Shown: piece after piece, positions 7,811 through 16,200 of the stretch
Layout: each line of letters opens with the position of its first letter
How positions within the stretch are numbered: position 1 is the stretch's first letter
Assembly: GCA_022824305.1 (NCBI GenBank)
Contig: JAJEAD010000071.1
Location: forward strand, 62,001-126,000
Reading direction: 5' to 3'
DNA from: Gammaproteobacteria bacterium
GTDB taxonomy: Bacteria > Pseudomonadota > Gammaproteobacteria > HK1
Length of the DNA: 64,000 nucleotides
Translations under genes and position numbers: made by a program
Notes under the pieces: model-generated
Told to the model about the DNA's origin: nothing
Databases searched by the model: none
What the model saw: the letters and a program-made list of their open reading frames with translations, nothing else

Positions 7811-9094
7811 TCACGGGAGCGAGGGTGGCCTCCTCGAAGGCAACGCTTCGCCGCCGGCGGCGATGATCTCGTCGATTCGGTCCGCGATGCGTTGCGCGGG
7901 ACCGCGCAACTGCTCCAGCGTCCAGTCCGCTGCGTAGCCCTGCATCACGTCGCCCGAGGGGCGCCGGTGATTGACGAGTCGCTTGACCAGGGATTCCGGA
8001 AGCAACAGCTCGCGGAACGCGACGGTGATGAAGCAGTTTCGCATGGCGTGGAACCAGAAGGGCTTGCCTCCATGGCGCTCGATGCTCCGGTACAGCGAGT
8101 CCACTCCCGCCACGCGGCCGCTGCGAGTTCGGGAGGAAGAGAACACCCAGGGGGCTCCTTGTCCGTTGCGAGGCTCTGCCCGTTCCTCCCAACGGCGTTC
8201 CAGAAACGTCGTAAGCTGCCGGGTCATCGGCAACAGCAGGGGCTCTCCGGTCTTGGTCCGGTCCACGAAGATGCTGCGCTCCGAACGGTCCACCCGCTCC
8301 CAGCAGAGGCCGCGCGCCTCTTCCAGGCGCATTCCGGTGTAGAGTCCGACCCAGAAGAGATCCCGCACTTCCGTACGGGCAACGGCAGCCTCTATGCCGC
8401 GCACCCAGGCGGGGAGGACTTCCTGCGGGGTCTCGATCCGGCGGCGCCGGGGGCGATGAAGACGCCCCCCGGACGCACTCCACAGCGCCACCGGATCGCG
8501 CAGTTCCGGGTGCTCGGCGATGCACCGCCGGTACACGGAGCCGAGTACTTTCATGCCCTTGTTGGCCTGGGTCCACCCGTGGCGCTGCGTGAGCTCCGCG
8601 AAACGCCGCGCAACGTCCTCGCGCGTCACTTCGTCGAGGCGTCGAGCGGACCATCCCCGCAGGGTCGCGGCGATGCTCGAGCGGTATCGAGCCAGGCTCG
8701 CGTCACGCAATCCGACCCGGGCGCGCAGCCACTCCTCGACCGCTTCGCCGAGCGTGGGAAGCGCGCGCGCACGGGCCCGGGCGCGTGACGGATCGCCGCC
8801 GCCTCGCGCTGCGCCCAGCAATGCGAGCGCTTGCTTTCGGGCGGCCACCGGCAGGAGCCTCGGGAATCGTCCCAGGGTGACCTTGCGGTTCGCGTCCGTG
8901 CGGCGTCCATCGCCCGTTCGATACTGAACGAAGAAGCTTTTCGTCCCTCCGGGCGACACACGCAGTCCGAAGCCGGTCAAGCGCGTATCCCAGATGATGA
9001 AGGGGTCGGCCCGCGGCCTCGCCGCGGAGACGGATGCGGAAGTCAGTGCCTGCCTGCATGTCGCGCGGCGGGGCCTTCGCGCACTCACCGGCAT
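7811..9094 (-). CDS. Tyrosine recombinase / P4-type integrase (downstream member of an overlapping pair)
   Basis: The 427-residue protein opens with an Arm-DNA-binding domain of the P4-integrase type (IIWDTRLTGFGLRVSPGG, then KVTLGRFP) and ends with a catalytic domain. Visible active-site motifs are GLYTGMRLEEAR (Arg I), HAMRNCF (His-x-x-Arg), LVNH and finally MQGYAADW, carrying the likely nucleophile Tyr. All required residues therefore seem present. The ATG at 9094 overlaps the upstream integrase by 10 nt; the frame continues upstream to 9418 but there it shadows the other gene. It would perform site-specific DNA integration or excision. It is related to, but clearly diverged from, its neighbour. 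No phage genes or tRNA target lie beside it. Confidence 0.85.
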   Translation of the reverse strand: MPVSARRPRRATCRQALTSASVSAARPRADPFIIWDTRLTGFGLRVSPGGTKSFFVQYRTGDGRRTDANRKVTLGRFPRLLPVAARKQALALLGAARGGGDPSRARARARALPTLGEAVEEWLRARVGLRDASLARYRSSIAATLRGWSARRLDEVTREDVARRFAELTQRHGWTQANKGMKVLGSVYRRCIAEHPELRDPVALWSASGGRLHRPRRRRIETPQEVLPAWVRGIEAAVARTEVRDLFWVGLYTGMRLEEARGLCWERVDRSERSIFVDRTKTGEPLLLPMTRQLTTFLERRWEERAEPRNGQGAPWVFSSSRTRSGRVAGVDSLYRSIERHGGKPFWFHAMRNCFITVAFRELLLPESLVKRLVNHRRPSGDVMQGYAADWTLEQLRGPAQRIADRIDEIIAAGGEALPSRRPPSLP

Positions 9095-10338
9095 TCTCCC
9101 GCGGCATCGGCGCCGGAACTCTTCGGGCTCTCCTCTGCGAGCTCTTCGATCCGGTTCGCAATACGTTGCGACGCCCGGCGGAGCTGTGCCAGCGACCAGT
9201 CGGCGGCGTAGCCTTCGGTTACGTCTCGCGGAGGTGCGTGATTGACCAGGCGCCTGACCAGGCTGTCGGGCAGCATCAGGTCGCGTACCGCAACCGTGAT
9301 GAAGCAATTGCGGCACGCGTGGAACCAGAACTTCGCTCCGCCCGCTTCGCTGATCCGATCGTACCAGCCGTTCACGTTGCTGAAGGGACCGTGTCCCGCC
9401 GGTCCGGGGAAAACCCATTCCGAAGGGGCTCGATCATGGGATCGATCCGTGTTCCGGCGGCGCTCCAGAATGTCCGCCACCTGTCGGGTTATGGGAAGAT
9501 GGTGCGGCGCCCGCGCGCTCTTGTTCTTCGCGATCCGGAGGCATCCCGGCGCACGCTCCACGTGCCCCCAGCGAAGTCCCGATACCTCGCTGCGGCGAAG
9601 GCCGGTGAAGAGTCCGAACCACACCATGTCGCGCACCACGGCGACGGGCACCGCTTCCAGGCCCCGGCGCCAGCGCGGGAGAATCTCCGCCGGCGGGTCG
9701 ATGATGCGTCGGCGTGCCGCATGCAGTCGTCCTCCGCTCGCACGCCACAGCCCCACCGGGCACTGAAGTCCCGGGTGGTCGACGCAGGGGCCGCGGTAGA
9801 CCGCCCTCAGGAGCCCGACGAGCTTGTTGGCCGCAATCGGCCCGACGCCAGCGCTCACTTCCAGGAAGCGCGCCTCCACGTCTGTGCGCCCGATGGCGTC
9901 GAGGCGCCGGTCCAGCCAATCGGGTGCGTGCCGGCCGAGCGACCTGCGATACATGGTCGTGGAGGCTTGCGCGAGCGCGGGGCGGACATCGAGGTATGTT
10001 TCCAACGCGGTCCCCAGGGTCGGAATCTCGGGTCCCGGCCCGAGATCCGCGATCCGGGACAGCCACCGTCGGGCGAGTGAGCGTGCCCGCGCGGGCGTCA
10101 TGTCCGGTGCGCGACCAAGCACCTTCTTGCGGTTTGCCGCGCGGCGTCCACCTTTGGGTGCGCGGAACTGCACGATGAACGAGCGAGTGCCCGAGGGGCT
10201 GATTCGCAGCCCGAAGCCCGTCAGCTTCTCGTCCCAGATGATGTATCTACGCGCTTTCGTCTGCGCTCGGGCAACGCTTCGGGCGGTGAGGACTTCCTTG
10301 TGCAGCGCCACGCGGCGCCGGTTTCCGGGCGTGTCCAT
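9085..10338 (-). CDS. Tyrosine recombinase / P4-type integrase (upstream member of an overlapping pair)
   Basis: This 417-residue protein has the same layout as the downstream gene: an Arm-binding domain (YIIWDEKLTGFGLRISPSG), a SAM-like core-binding domain, and a catalytic domain. Catalytic motifs are GLFTGLRRSEVSGLRW, HACRNCF, LVNH and VTEGYAADW. The substitution of Asn for the usual His after the second Arg (RN instead of RH) is shared by both copies. The ATG at 10338 follows an AT-rich spacer that should contain the promoter for both genes. The two are translationally coupled (10-nt overlap), which suggests a heteromeric recombinase or successive action at two sites. No cargo genes of an integrative element are recognisable. 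Confidence 0.85.
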   Translation of the reverse strand: MDTPGNRRRVALHKEVLTARSVARAQTKARRYIIWDEKLTGFGLRISPSGTRSFIVQFRAPKGGRRAANRKKVLGRAPDMTPARARSLARRWLSRIADLGPGPEIPTLGTALETYLDVRPALAQASTTMYRRSLGRHAPDWLDRRLDAIGRTDVEARFLEVSAGVGPIAANKLVGLLRAVYRGPCVDHPGLQCPVGLWRASGGRLHAARRRIIDPPAEILPRWRRGLEAVPVAVVRDMVWFGLFTGLRRSEVSGLRWGHVERAPGCLRIAKNKSARAPHHLPITRQVADILERRRNTDRSHDRAPSEWVFPGPAGHGPFSNVNGWYDRISEAGGAKFWFHACRNCFITVAVRDLMLPDSLVRRLVNHAPPRDVTEGYAADWSLAQLRRASQRIANRIEELAEESPKSSGADAAGECR

Positions 10339-10413
10339 GACTTGCTAGAGCCCCACTCCTTAAGCGCCGGCAACCAGGCATACGAGATGAATGGGGTTGA
10401 ATGCTTCCTTATG

Positions 10414-10463
10414 TGTTGAAATTTGATGTGTTTATGGTTCTTCCTTTTTCAATAGTTTCAACA
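10414..10463. repeat. AT-rich inverted repeat upstream of the integrase pair
   Basis: TGTTGAAA (10414-10421) and TTTCAACA (10456-10463) are perfect 8-bp arms around a 34-bp, strikingly AT-rich interior. This is the lowest-GC stretch I noticed in the window. It lies 76 bp upstream of the integrase start codon. It could be the integrase promoter/operator, a recombinase arm site or an attachment site; the sequence alone does not decide. The rest of the 10339-10705 gap holds no supportable gene. Confidence 0.4.
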
Positions 10464-10517
10464 GGTGGGGTAGGGTGAAAACGGAACCTGTCTCGGCCTC
10501 CCATTCTGGATGTCGAT

Positions 10518-10555
10518 GGGCAACAGATCATGCAACACCGGTCGGGACGTTGCCC
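10518..10555. repeat. Inverted repeat GGGCAAC / GTTGCCC before the TPR-methyltransferase gene
   Basis: Perfect 7-bp arms at 10518-10524 and 10549-10555 enclose 24 bp. The element lies about 150 bp upstream of the rightward TPR-methyltransferase start. It is possibly a leader hairpin or operator; its length does not exclude chance. Confidence 0.25.
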
Positions 10556-10705
10556 GCCTTGATAGCCGTCACGCAAGGACACCCGCCGGGCGGCTCGGGG
10601 CGAGCAGGCCGTCTTGATTGGGGCCCGCGTGCCAGGAACAATCCCCTCGCTCGGAGAAACGAGGACAAGCGGAGGGGTGTCCGGCCGGGCTCGCCGTCGC
10701 TTCCC

Positions 10706-13147
10706 ATGTCCACCGGATTGAATCTGAAACGCGCGCTCGCTCTGCACCGTTCGGGGCGCCTCGCGGAGGCGGAGGTCGCGTACCGGCAGATCCTCCGGAC
10801 GGCGCCCGACAGCCCTGAGGCGCTCAACTACTTCGGCCTGCTTTGCCACCAACGGGGCGATGCGGAGCAGGCGCTCTCACTCCTGCGCCGCGCGGTCGTG
10901 GCGAGCCCCGGGTCCGCGGTCTGCCATCTGCACTTGGGATTGGTGCTGGAGCAGTCTTCCGACCTGGAAGGCGCCCTCGCCGCATACCGCGAGGCGGCGC
11001 GCCTCGAGCCGCAGGCGGCCGACGCCCCCTTCAACCGGGGCTTGGTCCTGCTCCGCCTCCGCCGGCCGCGCGAGGCGGAGGAGTGCTTTCGGCGCGTCAT
11101 TGCGCTCGTGCCGGACGACGCCGATGCGGCGTTGAATCTGGGACACGCTCTGGCGGGACAGAGACGTTGGGAGTGTGCCCTCGATGCCTTCGAGCGAGCG
11201 CTGAGCGCAAGGCCCGACTGGTCGGCAGCCCTCAACGGGAAGGGAGGCGCGCTTCGCCACCTGGGACGCCAGCGACAGGCGTTGGCCGTCTATCGCTGCG
11301 CGCTCGCCCTCGCGCCGGAAAGCGCCGGGCTCCACAACAACCTCGGAATCGTCCAGAATGCCCTCGGCCGGCGCCGGGAGGCCGAGCGCAGCTTCGAGCG
11401 CGCCATCGAGCTGAACGAAGGTCTGCCGGAGGCGCACCTGAACCTCGGCCGTCTGCGGGGAGAGAGCGGCAACCTCACCGGCGCGCGGAGCGCCTGCCGC
11501 CGCGCCCTCGCGCTCGACCCGGATCTGGCAGGCGCTCGGCCCGCGCTCGCCTCGATGCTGCGGGGCTACCTCCCGCGGCACTTCGACGCCGCGCTGGCAT
11601 CCGAGCTGCTTCGCCTCATGCGTGCGCCGGACGTGGACCCTCAGGACCTCGCGCTCGCCGCCGCATCCCAGGTGAGAGCCCGCCACCGTCTGCCGACGCG
11701 TGGGGAAGGGGACGCGGAAGACGAGCTACCGGCGGTGCCGGCGCTCGCACGCGACGAGCTGCTGCACGAGCTGCTCACCCGTGCCCTCAACGTCGATCCC
11801 GACCTCGAAGCGGTTCTCGTCGTGCTCCGTCGTACGTTGTTCCACCGAGAAGCGCCGGAAGCGACAGGGGCGGGGACAGAGCGCCTGGGCGTGGCGCTGG
11901 CGCTCCAGTGTTTCGCCAACGAGTACCTCTTTGACTCGAGCGAAGAGGAGGAAGCCGGCGTCGAGGCGCTCCGGGAAGCCTTCGCGCCGCCGCCCGCCGG
12001 GGCCGCGGTCTCCGCGCGCCAGCGATGGGACCTGCTTCGTCTCGCGATGTACCGTCCGCTATGGCAACTGGATTCCGCGCGTGGTCTCGAGCATGCGGAC
12101 GACTCGATCCTCGGCGGCCATCTTGCCCGGGTCGTTCAGCGCACGCTCGTCGAGCCGCTTCGCGAACGCCGGCTGGTCTCGGGTATTGCGGCGGCGGGAC
12201 CGGTTCATGACCCCGTTTCCTGGCGGGTGCGAGCTCAGTACGAGACGGCGCCCTATCCGCGCTGGCTCCACATTGCCGCCCCGGACCGCTCTTCGGTGGC
12301 CGAAGGCCTCCGGCAACGCTTTTCTCATTGGCATCCGGCGCGCGCGTTCGGGGCCGATTCCCGGGCCCTCGTGCTTGGCTGCGGTACCGGCTACGAGCCC
12401 ATCGAGCTCGCGCTGCGCGAACCGGAGTTCCGGGTCTTCGCGGTGGACTTGAGCCTCGCGAGCCTCGCGTACGCCACCCGCATGGCCGAGACTCTGGAGG
12501 TTCGCAACATCCGTTTCCTGCACGGAGATCTTCTCAATCTGCGGGATATCGACGGCCGCTTCGATCTGGTCTCGGCTAGCGGGGTACTGCATCATCTGCG
12601 AGATCCCCTCGCCGGATGGGAGGCGGCGGCATCCCGGCTCGGCGAGGGCGGCCTGATGCGGGTAGGGCTGTACAGCGCGGCCGCGAGACGGAGCATCGCG
12701 CAGGTGCGGGAGATCATCCGGCGGCGAGACATCCCGGCGACGCCGGAGGACATGCGCGCCTTGCGGCTCTCCCTGCTGCGGGGCGAGCTCGGCCCGGAGC
12801 TCGGGGAGCTCGCCCGCAGTCCCGACCTCCACTCCCTGAGCGGCCTGCGCGACCTTCTCTTTCACGTGGAGGAGCATCACTTCGAGCTCGAAGGCATCGC
12901 GGCGGCGTTGTCCCGCCTGGGACTTCGCTTCATCGGCTTCGAGCACGACGATCCGGCCACCGCGGTGGCCTACACCCGCATGTTCCCGGACGATCCATCC
13001 CGGACATCGCTCGCGAACTGGGCCAGGTTCGAGGCGGCGCACCCCGAGACCTTCGTGGGGATGTACCAGTTCTGGTGCGAGAAGCCGCCGGCGTCGCAGG
13101 CCGCGCCCGCTCACCAGACGAAAGCGCCCCCCGACGTGATAGCCTGA
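10706..13147 (+). CDS. TPR-repeat protein fused to a class I SAM-dependent methyltransferase
   Basis: The product is 813 residues from the ATG at 10706 (MSTGLNLKRALALHRSG). About eight TPR units occupy residues 5-285. A middle region of roughly 250 residues has no recognisable motif, and a Rossmann methyltransferase follows with motif I LVLGCGTGYEPIELAL near residue 555 and an acidic post-II position (FAVDLS). A C-terminal helical segment closes the protein. The TPR array resembles those of the two sulfotransferases at the window start, so all three may modify proteins or glycans held by TPR contacts. Upstream codons to 10475 are open but lack TPR character and a good ribosome-binding site. 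The methyl acceptor is unknown. Confidence 0.8.
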   Translation: MSTGLNLKRALALHRSGRLAEAEVAYRQILRTAPDSPEALNYFGLLCHQRGDAEQALSLLRRAVVASPGSAVCHLHLGLVLEQSSDLEGALAAYREAARLEPQAADAPFNRGLVLLRLRRPREAEECFRRVIALVPDDADAALNLGHALAGQRRWECALDAFERALSARPDWSAALNGKGGALRHLGRQRQALAVYRCALALAPESAGLHNNLGIVQNALGRRREAERSFERAIELNEGLPEAHLNLGRLRGESGNLTGARSACRRALALDPDLAGARPALASMLRGYLPRHFDAALASELLRLMRAPDVDPQDLALAAASQVRARHRLPTRGEGDAEDELPAVPALARDELLHELLTRALNVDPDLEAVLVVLRRTLFHREAPEATGAGTERLGVALALQCFANEYLFDSSEEEEAGVEALREAFAPPPAGAAVSARQRWDLLRLAMYRPLWQLDSARGLEHADDSILGGHLARVVQRTLVEPLRERRLVSGIAAAGPVHDPVSWRVRAQYETAPYPRWLHIAAPDRSSVAEGLRQRFSHWHPARAFGADSRALVLGCGTGYEPIELALREPEFRVFAVDLSLASLAYATRMAETLEVRNIRFLHGDLLNLRDIDGRFDLVSASGVLHHLRDPLAGWEAAASRLGEGGLMRVGLYSAAARRSIAQVREIIRRRDIPATPEDMRALRLSLLRGELGPELGELARSPDLHSLSGLRDLLFHVEEHHFELEGIAAALSRLGLRFIGFEHDDPATAVAYTRMFPDDPSRTSLANWARFEAAHPETFVGMYQFWCEKPPASQAAPAHQTKAPPDVIA

Positions 13148-13227
13148 AACGCATGGCCCACGAGCGTGAATCTTCCGCTCTGAGTTCCCGGATTCCCGAG
13201 TCCCGAAACCCGAACTGGAGTTGAGCC

Positions 13228-16200
13228 ATGTCCCCGGATCCGGTCTCTTCCGGCGTCGACTCGATCATCGAGGCGGTGCTCGAGCTGGTTCACGAGCGCG
13301 TGCCGGGCGGGCAGCGAGAGGCAGCGGAGCGCTTTGTGCGGCCCTACTACGCCGGCACCGCGGCGGAGGATCTCGAAGACCGCAGCATCGTCGACCTCTA
13401 CGGCGCGGCGCTCTCGCACTTCAACTTCGCGCACCAGCGCCGCCCGGGGAAGCCCAGGGTACGCGTCTACAACCCTGCGCAGCCTCAGCACGGCTGGCGA
13501 TCGACCCACAGCATCGTGGAGGTGGTCGCGGACGACATGCCCTTCCTCGTCGACTCGGTGCGCATGGAGCTCAATCGACGCTCGCTCACCACGCATCTCG
13601 TCATCCACCCGGTAATGCAGGTGCACCGCGACCCGGACGGCGTCCTGAGCGCCCCGGATCGGGGCGAGGCGCTCGTGGAGGCGGTGATCCATGTCGAAGT
13701 CGACCGCCAGACCGAAGAGGAGGTGCTCGACGACATCGCCAGGGGCATTCACGACGTGCTCGCGGACGTGCGCGCCGCGGTCGAGGACTGGCCGTCGATG
13801 CAGGAGCGACTGCGCTCGGTGCTCGACGAGATCGAGTCCCGTCCCCCTCCGCTCGATGAATCCGAGATCGCCCGCGGGAGCGACTTCCTGGCGTGGGTCG
13901 GGGACGACCACTTCACTTTTCTCGGCTACCGCGAGTACGAGCTGCTGGGCGAGGAAGGCGAGGAACGGCTGCGCTCCCGGGGAGGGTCCGGCCTCGGAAT
14001 CCTTCGCCAGTCCGAGCCCCGGGATTCCGGCACCTTCGCCAGCTTGAGCCCCGGGATTCGGCGCCTCGCCCGCGAAGCCCGTCTGCTGGTGATCACCAAG
14101 GCGAACGCCCGCTCCACCGTGCACCGACCCGGCTACCTCGACTACATCGGCATCAAGCAGTTCGACGAAGAGGGCCGTGTCACCGGAGAGCGGCGCTTCC
14201 TCGGGCTCTACACCTCGGCCGCCTACAACCAGGTGCCGAGGGCGATTCCACTCCTGCGCGAGAAGGTCGCCCGGGTAATGGAGCGCGCCACCTACCCGCC
14301 CAACAGCCACGCCGCCAAGGCGCTCCTGAACATCCTGGAGACCTTCCCGCGAGACCTGCTCTTCCAGGTGAGCGACGACCAGCTCTTCGAGACCGGCATG
14401 GGCATCCTCCACCTGCAGGAGCGCCAGCGGATCCGCCTCTTCGTGCACCGCGACCGCATCGGGCGCTTCGTCTCGTGCATCGTGTACGTGCCCCGGGAGC
14501 GCTTCAACACGCAGGTGCGACTCAAGATCCAGAACCTGCTCGGGGAGGCGCTCGGGGCGGTCGACGTCGACTTCACGGTGCAGCTCTCGGAATCCGTGCT
14601 CGCGCGCCTCTACTTCGTGTTCCGGGTGCCTCCGGCCCGTGCGGTGGCGGTGAACGTCGCCGAGCTGGAGTCGCGCCTCGGCCTCTACACCCGGGACTGG
14701 CGCGACGACCTTCACGACGAGCTGCTCGACTACTGCGGGGAAGAGCAGGGCGTGGCGCGCTTCCGGCGTTACGGAGAGGCCTTCTCCGCCGACTACCAGG
14801 CGAGCTACGACGCCCGGGTGGCGGTCCACGACATCGACAGCATGGAGGGCCTGAGCGGCGCCGGCGACGCCGTCGCGATGAGCCTCTACCGCCCGCTCGA
14901 GGCGGCTCCCGACGTGCTCCACTTCAAGCTTTTCCGCCCGAAGCAGCCGATCTCGCTTTCCGATGCCCTCCCCGTGCTCGAGAAGATGGGCCTGATCGTC
15001 GAGACCGGGCAGCCGGCCCGGATCGAGCGTGCGGACGGCTCGCGCATGTGGATGCACGATTTCGGCATGCGGGCCGGCGAGTCCCTGGAAGTCGACATCG
15101 ATCGAGTCAGAGAGAAGTTCCAGGAGGCATTCGAGCGCATATGGCAGGGGGACGCGGAGAACGACGGGTTCAACCGCCTGGTCCTGCGGGCGGGGCTCGA
15201 CTGGCGCGAGATCGCGGTCCTGCGCGCGTACTGCAAGTTCCTGCGCCAGGCCGGGACGACCTTCAGCCAGGAGTACATGGAAGCGGCGCTCGCCCGCAAC
15301 TCCGCGATCGCGCAGGCGCTCCTGCGTCTCTTCCATGTCCGCTTCGACCCCGCCTTCGAGGGCGAGCGGGAGGAACGCGGGCGCGCGCTCGTCGAAGAGA
15401 TCCGCCGTGACCTCGACGCGGTGGCGAACCTCGACGAGGACCGCATCCTGCGCAGCTTCCTCGGGCTGGTGCGCGCGACCCTTCGCACCAACTACTACCA
15501 GCACGGCGAGAACGGAAGGGTCAAGCCGTGCATTGCCTTCAAGCTCGATCCCGCCCGCGTCGCGGAGCTGCCCGAGCCTCGCCCGATGTACGAGATCTTC
15601 GTCTACTCCCCCCGGGTGGAAGGGGTGCACCTGCGAGGAGGAGCGGTCGCGCGCGGAGGCATTCGCTGGTCGGACCGGCGCGAGGATTTCCGCACCGAGG
15701 TCCTGGGTCTCGTCAAGGCCCAGATCGTCAAGAACTCCGTCATCGTGCCCGTCGGATCGAAGGGCGGATTCGTGCCCAAGCGCCTCCCGGCCGGAGGCGA
15801 CCGCGAAGCGGTGCAGGCCGAGGGCGTCGCCTGCTACGAGATCTTCATCTCCGGGCTGCTCGACGTCACCGACAACCTCCGGGGGGGCGAGGTGGAGCCC
15901 CCGCCGGACGTGGTCCGGCACGACGGCGACGACCCTTACCTGGTGGTGGCGGCGGACAAGGGCACCGCGACCTTTTCCGACATCGCCAACCGGCTCTCGG
16001 CTCGCTATCGCTTCTGGCTCGGTGATGCCTTCGCCTCGGGCGGCTCCCAGGGATACGACCACAAGGGAATGGGAATCACCGCGCGTGGAGCGTGGGAATC
16101 GGTCAAGCGTCATTTCCGGGAGCTCGGCACCGACGTGCAGACCACGGGCGTGAGCGTTGTCGGCATCGGGGACATGGGGGGCGACGTGTTTGGCAACGGA

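Noticed and set aside
7512-8654. Overlapping frame running through the integrase 3' end and the porin 2 terminator
   Set aside because: It reads through an intrinsic terminator and shadows the integrase; composition is not protein-like.
7811-10338. Recombinase-in-trio (RIT) element
   Set aside because: Only two recombinase genes are present, both with P4-type Arm-binding domains, and no terminal repeats were found.
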